Below the pieces are notes generated by a model. That model searched no databases. It was not told the DNA's origin and saw only the letters and a program-made list of their open reading frames with translations. Below, piece by piece: positions 50,501-60,700 of a stretch of DNA of 64,000 nucleotides (positions within the stretch are counted from its first letter, which is position 1; each line of letters opens with the position of its first letter). The position numbers and the translations under genes are program-made. This DNA comes from Campylorhamphus procurvoides (lineage: Eukaryota; Chordata; Aves; Passeriformes; Dendrocolaptidae), in contig WBMV01006613.1 in assembly GCA_013396655.1 (NCBI GenBank), positions 1,416 through 65,415 of the forward strand, written 5' to 3'.

Positions 50501-51349
50501 GAGGCAGGGGTGCAAGCTCCCCCAGCTGCCAGGCCTCCTCTGTATTCAGTGGGGAGAGGGAAACACATCTCCAGGGTTGGATTTGTCTCCTTTTAAGATG
50601 AGTATTAATCACATATTGAATATCACCTTAATTTTCTCTGAAGGCCTAGAAGTTTTTTCTGTTTTTTGCTCTATAGCCCATTTTAAGATTGCTCCAGCTG
50701 AGTCCTCTGGTCCAGGACCAGAGTCCAAATCTTCAAAGGCATCTCAGAACATGTCTCCCTTCTCTCCATGCAAATGCATGTCTAATGTCACGGTCAGGTT
50801 ACCTACAAAGGAAAAGCTACTGTCAGCACATCAGCTTGCTGCAGAAAATAAGGGCTGGGTTTGGTTCAGTTTAAGCATAATTTTAACAATGTGAACCTGA
50901 GCTAGTCCAGGTGGTCAGGACCCCTTCTCTGCCCTGTGGACTGCTGGCTGTGTGCTCAGCTGGGTCTCTGCTGCATTGCACCAGCACAGGAGACAACATG
51001 TAGCCATCACACTTTGTCCTTTATCATAGTATTTCTATTCCCATGCCTTCCTGCAGCCAGTAGATTGGGGCTCCAGGGACTTGTTGGTTGTGTTCAGTAG
51101 CACTAGAAAGCATCCAACTCTTGGAGTCATGCTCCTTAGAAACAGCTGTATCCTGCCTTTTCCTATGCTGTCAGAGAAAAGATTCTCCTTCAAGAAGCTT
51201 GGAGTTGAGTGGTGCCACTTAGCATCTTACACATCCCTCTGGGATGCCCTTTGTATTATTTGGCCATTCCCATGTGTAGAAACCCAGAAGATAAGGGGGC
51301 TAGTGTATTTACATTTCAAACACTGGTAACTGCATGGCTGTGAAGCCAA
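47573..51349. other. Intronic sequence without recognisable gene
   Basis: No exon or strong repeat seen. A GATCATAGAATTTC word at 48780-48793 resembles the reverse CR1 tail but is not followed by CR1 sequence. The 190-codon + frame at 50322-50894 has no domain, and two other overlapping frames of similar quality exist in the same place. Confidence 0.55.
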
Positions 51350-51395
51350 CCAAGGGCTGCTGGTAATAACAGCCAAGGGTTGTTGATAATAACAC
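51350..51395. repeat. 23-base tandem duplication, two copies
   Basis: CCAAGGGCTGCTGGTAATAA (51350-51369 plus CAG) is followed directly by CCAAGGGTTGTTGATAATAA (51373-51392 plus CAC), with only a few mismatches. It touches the inferred 5' edge of the LTR-like segment and may be part of that LTR or a duplication next to the insertion. Confidence 0.75.
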
Positions 51396-51397
51396 GC

Positions 51398-51990
51398 TGT
51401 GAGAACTAACAGGATGTGCCTGGAAAGGGGCCATACAGATGTAGGGCAGCACTTTTCCAGGACAGACATCCTTGTTCTGGCTCCTGGAGATAAGCCCAAC
51501 ACAGCACAACAGAAGTGCAGGAATCAGGTTGAGAAGAGGGAAAGGCTGTAGGAGGGTATCAAGACCACTAAAGACCCCTAAAGCCTCCAACCCATATCCT
51601 GAAATATCTGGAAGAATGGACTGTGCATGATAACTAAATTACATAGAAACAAAGAAACCTCCAGGTCAGGGAAAACTTCTCAGCAAACAAGTCTCCCCAC
51701 AAAGGCCATGCAGGTGTGTTCCCCAAGACCCTGGACACCCCATCAGCTGCATCAGCACTGGAGATAGGACTGATGATCCCTGTTCCTTTCTTTCTCTCTC
51801 CCCCTCTTTAATTCATCTCTGTCTCTTTCTCTCTTCCCCTTAACCCTCCTTTATCCAAAACTCACTGCCCTGTGCTTATAGGAGGTCAGACACTAACATA
51901 GCAATTTCCATGCCGAGTGTGTAATTTGGTAATAGAACTTTATAACATTTTATGGGCCCTCTTGACTTTTGTCGTTCCTTTCAACCACAA
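51398..51990 (+). mobile_element. LTR-like segment of an endogenous retrovirus, plus orientation
   Basis: The segment resembles a passerine LTR as I remember it. It starts TGTGAGAACTAACAGGATGT, with GGGGCCATACAGATGTAGGG following. Then come AACATCTGGAAGAA-type sequence (ATATCTGGAAGAATGGACTG here), AACCTCCAGGTCAGGGAAAA, CAAACAAGTCTCC and a TCTC/CCTT-rich pyrimidine tract at about 51780-51850. It ends with GCCGAGTGTGTAATTTGGTA and AATAGAACTTTATAAC, the place of a decayed AATAAA signal. No internal retroviral sequence adjoins it, and no target-site duplication was found. Ends are approximate. An old non-LTR origin is possible. Confidence 0.5.
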
Positions 51991-52430
51991 CTATATGAAT
52001 CTTGGGTTCTCCCTTCCCTTGAAGGGTGGGACACCACCACCATGAATATCCTTTCCTGCAGTTTGGATTCTCATCTGTCCCCTTCATCAGGGCATGTCTG
52101 AGATGAAACCATGTTCCAAGGATACCACACAAACCTTAGTTGAGATCATAGAATAGGATCTTACGCAGAAAATAAGGATGCCTATTTCACCTCTGATTAA
52201 AGGTCTCACCTGCCCCTGTGTTGTTTCTTCAAGAGAGCAAGAGCAGGGTAAGCTGTAATGGTGCCTCTGTGGTTCCCTCCCTCCAGTGATTTGGCCTGAG
52301 CCAGAATTGATCCTTTTGGATGTGACAGATATTCCTTACATTCATTTTTCTCACTCTTTCCTGAGTCCCTTTTAGCATCCACAGCAGTAAATCATTTGCT
52401 CTATGGTGAAACACTGAGTTTGTTCATACA

Positions 52431-52740
52431 ATCATAGAACATAGAATTTGCAGTTTTGGAAGGGACCTATCAGGATCATCACATCCAATTCCTTGCCCTG
52501 TGCAGGACTCCCCAGGAATCACACCATGTTCCTGACAGCATTTCTTGAACTCTGCTGTGCTTAGTGGCGTGACCACTTCCCTGGGAAGCCTGTTCCAGTG
52601 CCCAGCCACCTTCTGGGTGAAGAATCTTTTCCTGATATCCAATTTAACCCTCCCCTGACCCAAATTCAGGCCACTCCCTCAGGTCCTGTCACTGGTCATG
52701 AGAGTGAAGAGATTGATACCTGCCCTTCCACTTCCTCTCC
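52431..52740 (-). mobile_element. CR1 LINE, 3' fragment with RT C-terminal remnant, minus orientation
   Basis: The + strand reads ATCATAGAACATAGAATTTG, GGAAGGGACCTATCAGGATC, AATCACACCATGTTCCTGAC, GTGACCACTTCCCTGGGAAG, CCTGTTCCAGTGCCCAGCCA and GGTCCTGTCACTGGTCATGA, all CR1 landmarks in reverse. On the - strand a frame at 52424-52663 still reads KLDIRKRFFT and HWNRLPREVV, the conserved end of the CR1 reverse-transcriptase ORF. It is the best-preserved CR1 in the window, but it is 5'-truncated and cannot move on its own. Confidence 0.92.
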
Positions 52741-54605
52741 TTTCCCTTTGTTGGCAGCTGTTGCTTGTTAGCTGCTACTTGATATCTCAGGCTTGTAGAA
52801 AATAAGGATTAGCTGATCCCAATTCACCTTCTCACCCCACTGAGGATTATTTTGACTTCCCTCAGAGCCCCCATCTGTTGTCTCTCCCTTGCTGAAGAGT
52901 CCTGGTCTGTCTAACTGGTCATCTAATGGAAGTTGTCATCCCAGATCTCTTCCTTGAGTATCCATAGGTAGCTACAGCTCACTGTTTTCATTTATAAGCT
53001 CAGGATTGTTTCTCTGTACCACTTTCAGTTTTGTTTAATTTCAGCTGCTGTGTTTTTGCTATTTTGTCATTTAATGTGGTTATTAAAGTAGGATTTGTAA
53101 TCTGAAATGCATGTGATTCTATGATTTATGCCTAATTATTCTCCTGGAATCTGGTTTTTTGCTTTGCAATCTGCTGCATAGGAGGAAGAGTGCAGCAGTG
53201 ACTGCATTAGAGGAGAGCAGAGGAAATTGTGTATGGTACAGCATTGTCACTGAATGCAGGGTCTTGCATTTTAAGTATTGTCAGAGTCTACCAGGTAGTG
53301 CAAAGGAGCAGAATTTTGATAAAACATTATAACCCTACATATGTTATTTAACCAGTTTCCATAAAGACAGAGCCTAATCCAAGAATCACATTTTATCAGC
53401 CAAGCCAAATGTATTAAAAAGAGCTAATATGCACTGCAGGGAGAAGGGGGCAGAAGAGACAGTGGCTCACCAAGTGTTTTATTTTTTTTTTATTGAGAGT
53501 GAAGAACAATGTTATCTTGCTTTGAAGCTCAGTGACTCTGCTTTGCATACAGGTATTTGTGCCAAATGCTGAATTGCATTTTATAAGAAATTGTGTACAA
53601 AATAAGAACTCCAGAAACTGAGAGATGGGCAAGATCAGTTCACCAGTTTGGAATAGTATTTTCTAATATTTAATTTATGATGCCCTGTTCCATTTCTTGC
53701 AAAATGATGGTTTATTCACATATCAGACCTAATGTTCAATGTTTGTTGTGCATGTGGAGCACTACCTATTATAAACCCAAATTTACATACACATATAAGT
53801 ATATACATGTTCAATTTAATTTCTAACTTCTGGGTGGGAATAAGGGAACATGTTTGAAAACAAATATTAATTTTCATTATAGTGTTAAGTAGAGATAGTT
53901 CCAACAAGTTTACAGTTTGCTATGAAAGGAATTCTAATATTTTTAGAAGTGGTATAACATCCTGAATTGGTAGTTTGTGTCTCTCTGAGTTCTTTGATGT
54001 GCTCTACCACAGAGTTCAGCACTTTGTCTGCCAACAGGCATCGTGGAGCAGACTCTGTCTTTGGGGAGATTTGTTTTTCAGGGAGGGGATTTTGGTGACA
54101 ATGAAAGGTGCTGTGCTGACAGGTACTGAGATCTTTCCAGTCAGCCAAAACAGGTTCCAAGACAGACTGAAAATTGAATTCTCCTGCTCATACAGTCTTC
54201 ATTCCTTGTAAGCTGGACTTTCACACAGACCTGGCCTCAGACTTCTTAGTTTGAAGTTTGAGGTTGACTGCTTCCCTTGGAATTCAGTTGAAACTGGAAA
54301 TGTGTTTCCTGCAACTCCCCAAGGAGTCATCACATGAAAATTCCTCGGGACTACTGCTAGCCAGGCTGGATTTGAACTGGTGACCCACCATCCACATTAT
54401 ATTCCCAGTATCATCCATCATATGAGTCTGATGCTGAAATCTGGCGTTTCCAAAGGTACTTTGGCGTAGTAAATGTGCTTCCGGCGTTCTGTGTTTTGCC
54501 CCTGGGTTTCAGCCATTCAAAACACTGGCATGTTCTCTGCTGTCTCTGAATGTGGATGGGGGTGGACTCACCTAACAACCAGGTAGAGAAGAGGCTGCAG
54601 AACTT
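52741..54605. other. Last part of intron 1 before the exon
   Basis: Unique-looking, AT-rich at 53280-53960. A GGATTTGAACT word at 54367-54377 is the reverse of a tRNA-type B box (see findings). No exon or structured RNA gene recognised. Confidence 0.55.
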
Positions 54606-54648
54606 TTAGCTAAACCGTTCTGTTTTGTTTCCTTTTCTTTCTTAACAG
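54606..54648 (+). other. Splice acceptor region of the FAM219A exon
   Basis: A branch-point-like AGCTAAAC at 54608-54615 is followed by a pyrimidine-rich tract (54618-54643, mostly T and C, with TTTCCTTTTCTTTCTT). The AACAG acceptor follows, with AG at 54647-54648. The arrangement and spacing are those of a strong U2-type 3' splice site. Confidence 0.9.
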
Positions 54649-54748
54649 GATCCAACCGCTGCAGCCATTTCGGACCGAGATTGTGATACAAGAGAGGGAG
54701 AGACTGTAGCCATGAACTATAAGCCATCCCCACTTCAAGTCAAATTAG
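54649..54748 (+). CDS. FAM219A: FAM219A internal coding exon (probably exon 2), partial gene
   Basis: The 100-base exon encodes 33 full codons plus the first base of the next (G, consistent with the Glu that follows in the family). Reading starts in phase 0 with Asp-Pro. The peptide contains ISDRDCDTREGETVA, then MNYKPSPLQVKL, which matches my memory of vertebrate FAM219A (human has a very similar SDGDCDAREGESVA-MNYKPSPLQVKLE stretch). The exon is open throughout, with AG before and GTGAGT after. FAM219A is a small (about 180-residue), intracellular, low-complexity protein of unknown biochemical function. No catalytic motif is expected or seen here. The Met at 54712 lies in a good initiation context (GTAGCCATGA) and could start a shorter isoform. 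The first exon is left of the window and later exons are right of it. FAM219B is the alternative paralogue, but the MNYKPSPLQVKL stretch favours FAM219A. Confidence 0.93.
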
Positions 54749-57700
54749 GTGAGTCTTTGCTAATGGAGAGTGAAAAGGCTGAATTCAAGGTCTGAAACAC
54801 AGTGAGATGCCTGTGGGATCATATGCAGATCTCCATGTGTGTGGCTGAGCACACCAGCTTGGTTCAAACAGCTCACAGAGCAGTTTTATCACTGTGATTC
54901 TGCTGCTGAGGGAACTGACCTACAAACGTGCAAAGACCCTCTATCTGGGGGTGTGGTGGAGGAAGGAAGCTGTGCCTTGAAAGGAAGGCATAGCTTTTTT
55001 AAACCTACAGGTTTTTTATCATGCTACGTTCAGGGCTTGGCTAGATAAAGAATGAAGGTAATATAGAGGGACTGTAAAAAGAAAACAGAATTGTTGCAAA
55101 CAAAAGAGAACAGATGAGAGAATTGAAACATTACCGGGAAAAGAAAGAGCTGTGTTACTGTGAGCTGGAGTGCTTTTAGGTCTGTAAAGGTTCTTATACA
55201 AATACGCTATTTCTGAGCAATATTTTTGAAGTTCTGGATATAGAATCCTGCAGTTAGCACAATACCCTGCTTCATTGCAAGGCTAATGCTTACAAGAGGA
55301 CAACAATCCACACGTGGTTGTCCTGCCTTTAAAACCTGAGCCACTGTTTTGACACACAGCCTCAAGAACCTAAAGACAAACAAGTCAAAGGAACACTGCT
55401 TTTTCCTAAAAAATGGAAATCTAAGTCTGGAAAATTTCCCGGTAGGAATAGGAAGCAGTCCTTTGGTTGTCCTTCACATCAGTACAAATGACGTTGAGAG
55501 GATGCTGCTGGAGCTGACTGAAGGTGACTGTGCCACATTGGGAAGGCTTTGAAAGAAGTGGGAACCCCCATGGAAGTGGAATAGCTCTGGCCCCTGCCAA
55601 ATGAGTGGTAGAGAACATCTGCAGAAAACTAAAGTTCGAAGGAGGTTTGGGGAAGTTTGGGCATTTATGTAAGATTTTGAAAATAACATTCTAGATAGAT
55701 AGATTTACCCAAAGACTTGCAGGACTTCTCATTTATAAAAGGAGCCTTAAAGAAACACCAGGAAAAGACTGGGGAGCCTTGTGAAGTCTCAGGCCTCCAC
55801 CTGAGTATGTGGTAAATTGGACACAACAGTGAAGAAAGGAATGTAACAGTAGACCCAGAGACACTGAAAATATCCTCTAGAGATTCATTAACCTGACAGG
55901 AAATGGTGCTTTTTAGACTTGGCTTTAGTCACTCATGAGACTATTACAGGAGATCTGATCATGGAAAATAGATTTGTATTCAGTGTAAACAAGTGCAACT
56001 CACACAAATTAAATAGAAAGGTAATTTGACATAGATTTTCAGCAAACCTCAGTATTATAAACAAAGCCAGTAGAATGAAAAACTCAGGAAGTCAAAACAC
56101 ATCAGGTAGTGTTGAAGAAGAAAGTATCAGAAGAAAGGACATTGTTAAATGAGTTCTATAACAGTTGTTTTATTTATGTGTTCATTAATGGCTTTGATCT
56201 AAAAAGTAGGAGTCAGCAAAACAAATGTAGTCAGAGCATATTTGGGAGATGTAAGTACAGTAAAGGCTCAGAAATAGCCTAGAGAAAACGTATGAAAACT
56301 GGAATAAACAGAAATGAGAAAAAATATTGTAGGAGAAACTCAGTCTTCTGCAAACTGGAATTTACTAACTGCAGGTGACTACATTAGTTGACTGCAAGAT
56401 AACTAGTCCTTAAAATTGGCTAGTACATGAAAATAGGCCGTAGTCACATTTCTGCAGAACATAGCAGCTTTTTTCCATGGATCAGATACAAGAGAATGAT
56501 TAGCCTTTCTGCCAGAACTTCTGCTTTTCCGCATAGGGAAAATACTGCTTCATTTAGCCAGTGTTGAATGGCATAAAGAGGCAAAGGGGAGGTATTGAAA
56601 GAATTTGAATAGCTTTTGCAGTAGATAGAGGCATACCATTGCCAGGACCTCCTTTGCAACTGGTGCTTCTACCCAATGCTGACCACAGTGTGGTTATGAC
56701 AGTAACAGTGGGTGAAACCTACCTGTGTGAGAGGACTTGTAGGGCAAGGCTGACAAGCATCTTCCTGCCTTGTCTCTGGAAAGAAGTCTGCTCCAACACC
56801 TCTGCCTGTGGAAGCAGCATGCCTCTTTAATTAGGTGAACACATATCTACTGGCATTTGGACCAACTCTCTACTCTCAGCCCTCCCCAGATGAGCTCTGG
56901 GTTGTCTCAGGCAAAATGAGACTAACAGTACTGTCTGTAGCCAGTGAAACATGCTTTAATCCAAACCAGCTCCTGCTGCTTTTATTCTTAAAATCTGCCC
57001 AGCCTTTACAATTTTGAAGCAGCTTAATCACTGCATCTCACAGCTCTGGCCCTCATTCCTCCAAGCAGATTTTTTTCTGTCTTTCTTCTGCATTAAACTT
57101 GTCAGGATTTGGATACGGTTTAATCTCTTTAAGGCCAGAAGAAATTAAGGTAGTACATAAATGTTTAGGAGTTTAACTGGCAGAGGCATTGTTGGAGATG
57201 GTAGCAACTAGGGGTTTAATCCTATTGCAGGTTTTCCATATGGCTGGTGGCATTTTTCACTGTTAAGTCAGAATCAATTGTTCAAATGTCAAATGTTCTG
57301 GTGGAAGGTTGATAAATGTCATTTTTCAGTTTGTGAAGATTCATGTATAAATCTGCATCATATGTGCTTGCTGTAAGCTTGGATCAAGTGAGCTCAATTA
57401 AATACCAACCCAGCATGAACACAACTTTTGCTTCCAGACGCCGCAGTGATTGAAGTGTGACAGAAAGACTGTAATGTACTTCACATGCTCAACACAGATT
57501 TACCTTGCTGCTTGAATGGTCATTTCCTTGCTAAATAAACACACTTGGCCACACATTTGATTGGGGGGTCAGTTAGATTCAGGAAAAGCTTCACAGATGT
57601 CTTATATTTCTATAAGACAACCTAGTTGATAAGTGGAACAGTGAAACATACAGCTTGCTGCTAAGGGCCACATCGAGAAAAGAACCTTGCACCAAGGGGA

Positions 57701-60700
57701 AACCATCTCCCAGTACATAATTTTAAACCCTTACTGATATTGTATCCATATTAATTATGTATTTCTTACTTTTCTAACACCCCCACTTAGTCTTTCTGTC
57801 AGGAGCTGCAAGGTTCAGCCGTGCTTCTTTCTTTCTTTCAAATCCTTGATAAGGAGACTCCTGACAGCACGGGTTGGGGGCTGGGTGTACATTAGTGCTT
57901 AGGAGATGTCTCCAGCACATCCTTATTAGGAGTCATATCCAGATGGAGCACATACCACAAGCCTTTGAAAACCGAAGAGAGTTATGATAAGGAGAGAGGG
58001 AGGAACAGAATAATCCCCAAGTGTGACTCTCAGGGGCACTGCATCCACCGGAAGGCAACAGATACTGCTGGGATTCCCAGGAGACAAGATATTATTTTAA
58101 TGAAGCTTATGCCATCTGCTTTTCTATTTTGCATTTTTAATTTCCCTTCTCTGCTCTGAAATCCCCACCCAGACAGTCTGTGTCTGTCTTACCTACCAGT
58201 CAATGACGTTACAGTTTGTGTTAAAACAGAACGGGCAATGTGGAAATTGGTTGGAGTGCTGCAAAACAAGCAACAGTTGTGATGAGGGATTGTGGCAGTG
58301 GCAAATACACTCACAGCAGCCCTCAGCCCTCTGAGGTGCCTGTTGCCTTAGATGTAAGCACCTCTTCTCCTTGGTCTAGAGAATAAGGCACTGTTTTTGG
58401 ATGGTTGGTCAGCAGAGTGCCTAAAAGTAAGGCTAAGTGAGTTGAGGTCTCCTGCCATATGACCAAGCAGAAGCCTAGTTCATATGGATGCAGGATTCAA
58501 AGGGCTTATGATTTTTGGTTTAGATTTTCTTTTCAGAGGCTCTCATAAAAAAAAAACAAACTAACAACAAACAAACAAACAAAAAAAAAATCAACCCTAA
58601 TTGCAAATGTATCAGATCATTTTCCTGTTCTTCTTGCTGTTTTGTTCCCCTCCCAGCTTAGATCTCATGCTGGTATTTATCCTAAGACCAAAAAGAATGG
58701 TGGCTGGTTCTAGTCACCCCTAAAAGGAGAAGCAAGTGTCACGAAGCTGCCTTTGGTGTAAGCTGCTGTAATTCAAGTATGGAATCCAGAAACTTTCCTT
58801 GCTTCAAGAGGCACGAAGCTATTGTAAAGCTAACAGTGCAGAATTATTTCATTAATTAATATGATACTAATGCATTGTAGAATGTCACTTTTTTTCTCTA
58901 GGAGACAGTGCAAATCATTCTTAGAGCAGGCCAACCACAGCTAACTGGGAGCCTGGACCAGCTTGGTAGGGTGAGCTTTTAAGTCCCAGCCTGGCCTCTT
59001 GACTATTTGTATCACAAGAAGGAGATAACAGCACGTGAGCTGCCACAGTAGGTCCTGAGCCAAGCAAATGGCTCAGGGAGAGCTAAAAATTCACGGTATA
59101 AAAAGTAATTCTCTGACAAATAACCATAATCCTCAGCCTCCGAGGAGACACCTCAGATGAGACCACCAAGGCTTCTTGTCTGCTTCTGCTTCTTCCTGTA
59201 TCAGCCCCACCTCTTCATCTTTGGATGTGTAAACATCCTAAGATTTCACTTGGTGACAGCAGAGAGGTTCCTATCTCTGTCTTCCACAGTCTATCTAAGG
59301 TTGGGGGTTCTGCACGAAGACACCAACTCGTGTGTCACCTTCCAAGCACTGAATTATTTTAGCTGTGTTATTGGGTTAGTTCTTCCTTGTTAAGATTCTC
59401 AGAAATCTCAAGCAACTCACTGGAATGCTGTTTGCTTGAACCAAGCAAAACTGGTAGGGGTTAAACAGCAACAAAAGTGCTTCACAAGGATATAGAGGAT
59501 GTTGTTCCCTGGTGTGCTTGACTTTGACAAAACTGAGGATCTAATTTATGACTGAGTCCTATCTTGGTGGAGATTGAAGTGAACAGAGGAGATAATCCAT
59601 TTGGGGACAGAGGCTGATGACATACATGTCTGTGGTGTTAGCTCCTGCCTTCCAGCCTGCTGCTTGCATTCATGGCAGATACTGAACTGCTGTGTGATCA
59701 GGGAGGAATATTACTAGGAATATCAGTAGGAACTACAAAGCCCTCAGGGTTCAACATGACAAAATTGGTGAATTCCTGGCTGAAACTTTACAGATTGTCT
59801 CTGATCCCAGTAAAGGACAGACTGCTGTTATCTCCCCATGCGGCTCCCCAGGCTGATCTTTCAGTTGGTGCAGTTATTTAACCCCCTCTCCAAGGGCAGG
59901 GTGTGGGTTCAGAGCTTGTTTTAAAGCTCTCCATTGAAGAGCTGCAAAGCACACAGCAGACCAACCTTATCCCATTCCTATTCAAGAGGATGCCATGCTC
60001 AGAGAGCCCCTTCCAAGGCTGCTCTTGCCTCAGGCCAGGATACAACACTGGCTGTGGGAGATGCAGTCCCAAACAGAGCACGGAGCAAGCATCTTGTGTA
60101 GTCTGGAAGGCTCTGTACCTGCCTGCATCTGTGTCTCCTGTGTCATCGCTTCCCAGTCTGCCTCACAACGTGTGGCTTCTTGAGCTTTTTATACAGAAAA
60201 CAAAATAATAAAGGGAAGTTGAAGTAGACTGGACAAATCAATGCTATTAGTGTATCATTTTGTCAGTACTTCAAGTACTGTACTGTTCCCAGTTGCTCTT
60301 CTGTAACAAGGTGATTAATGCTAATTAGGTACAGCAGCTGTTGTTTCTGGGAAGACTGCTCTGTAGGTAAGTTAGGGAAACATTTTATAAAATAAGCTGT
60401 AACTCTCAAGCTAGGTCCCCAGGTTCCAACTCTATTGACGAAACTGCGGATTTCCATATCCATAACTGTTTGCCTGGCGACCTCAAGTGACATCATTACC
60501 TTAAGTGCACAAAGCCATTCTGCTCCCCTGGGAGCACCCATTTCCTTGAACACAGTCTGTACTCTGTGGGGAGGGGGAGGAGAGCAGTGTGGAAGCCAGA
60601 GAACAGGAGTGGTTCAGCACTGCTATTGATTTTCTTCATGAAGATGGAAGTGCAGCCTACCACTCGGAAGTCTCATGGAGCTTGGGAGGCATTTATTTAA

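Larger units (their letters stand above)
1..54648 (+). other. FAM219A: FAM219A intron 1, most of its length
   Basis: This interval ends in a clear splice acceptor directly before the FAM219A exon at 54649 and contains no other exon I can recognise. It begins in CpG-rich DNA, as expected close to a first exon. From memory the human gene also has a very long first intron and spans roughly 60 kb, which agrees. Contents are CR1 fragments, two LTR-like segments, simple repeats and unique sequence. The assignment assumes that the nearest upstream exon of this transcript is left of position 1. An unrecognised non-coding or alternative first exon inside the interval cannot be excluded. Confidence 0.72.

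Noticed and set aside
50322..50894. 190-codon plus-strand open frame
   Set aside because: No domain, mixed composition, two other overlapping frames in the same interval, and no conserved-looking start.
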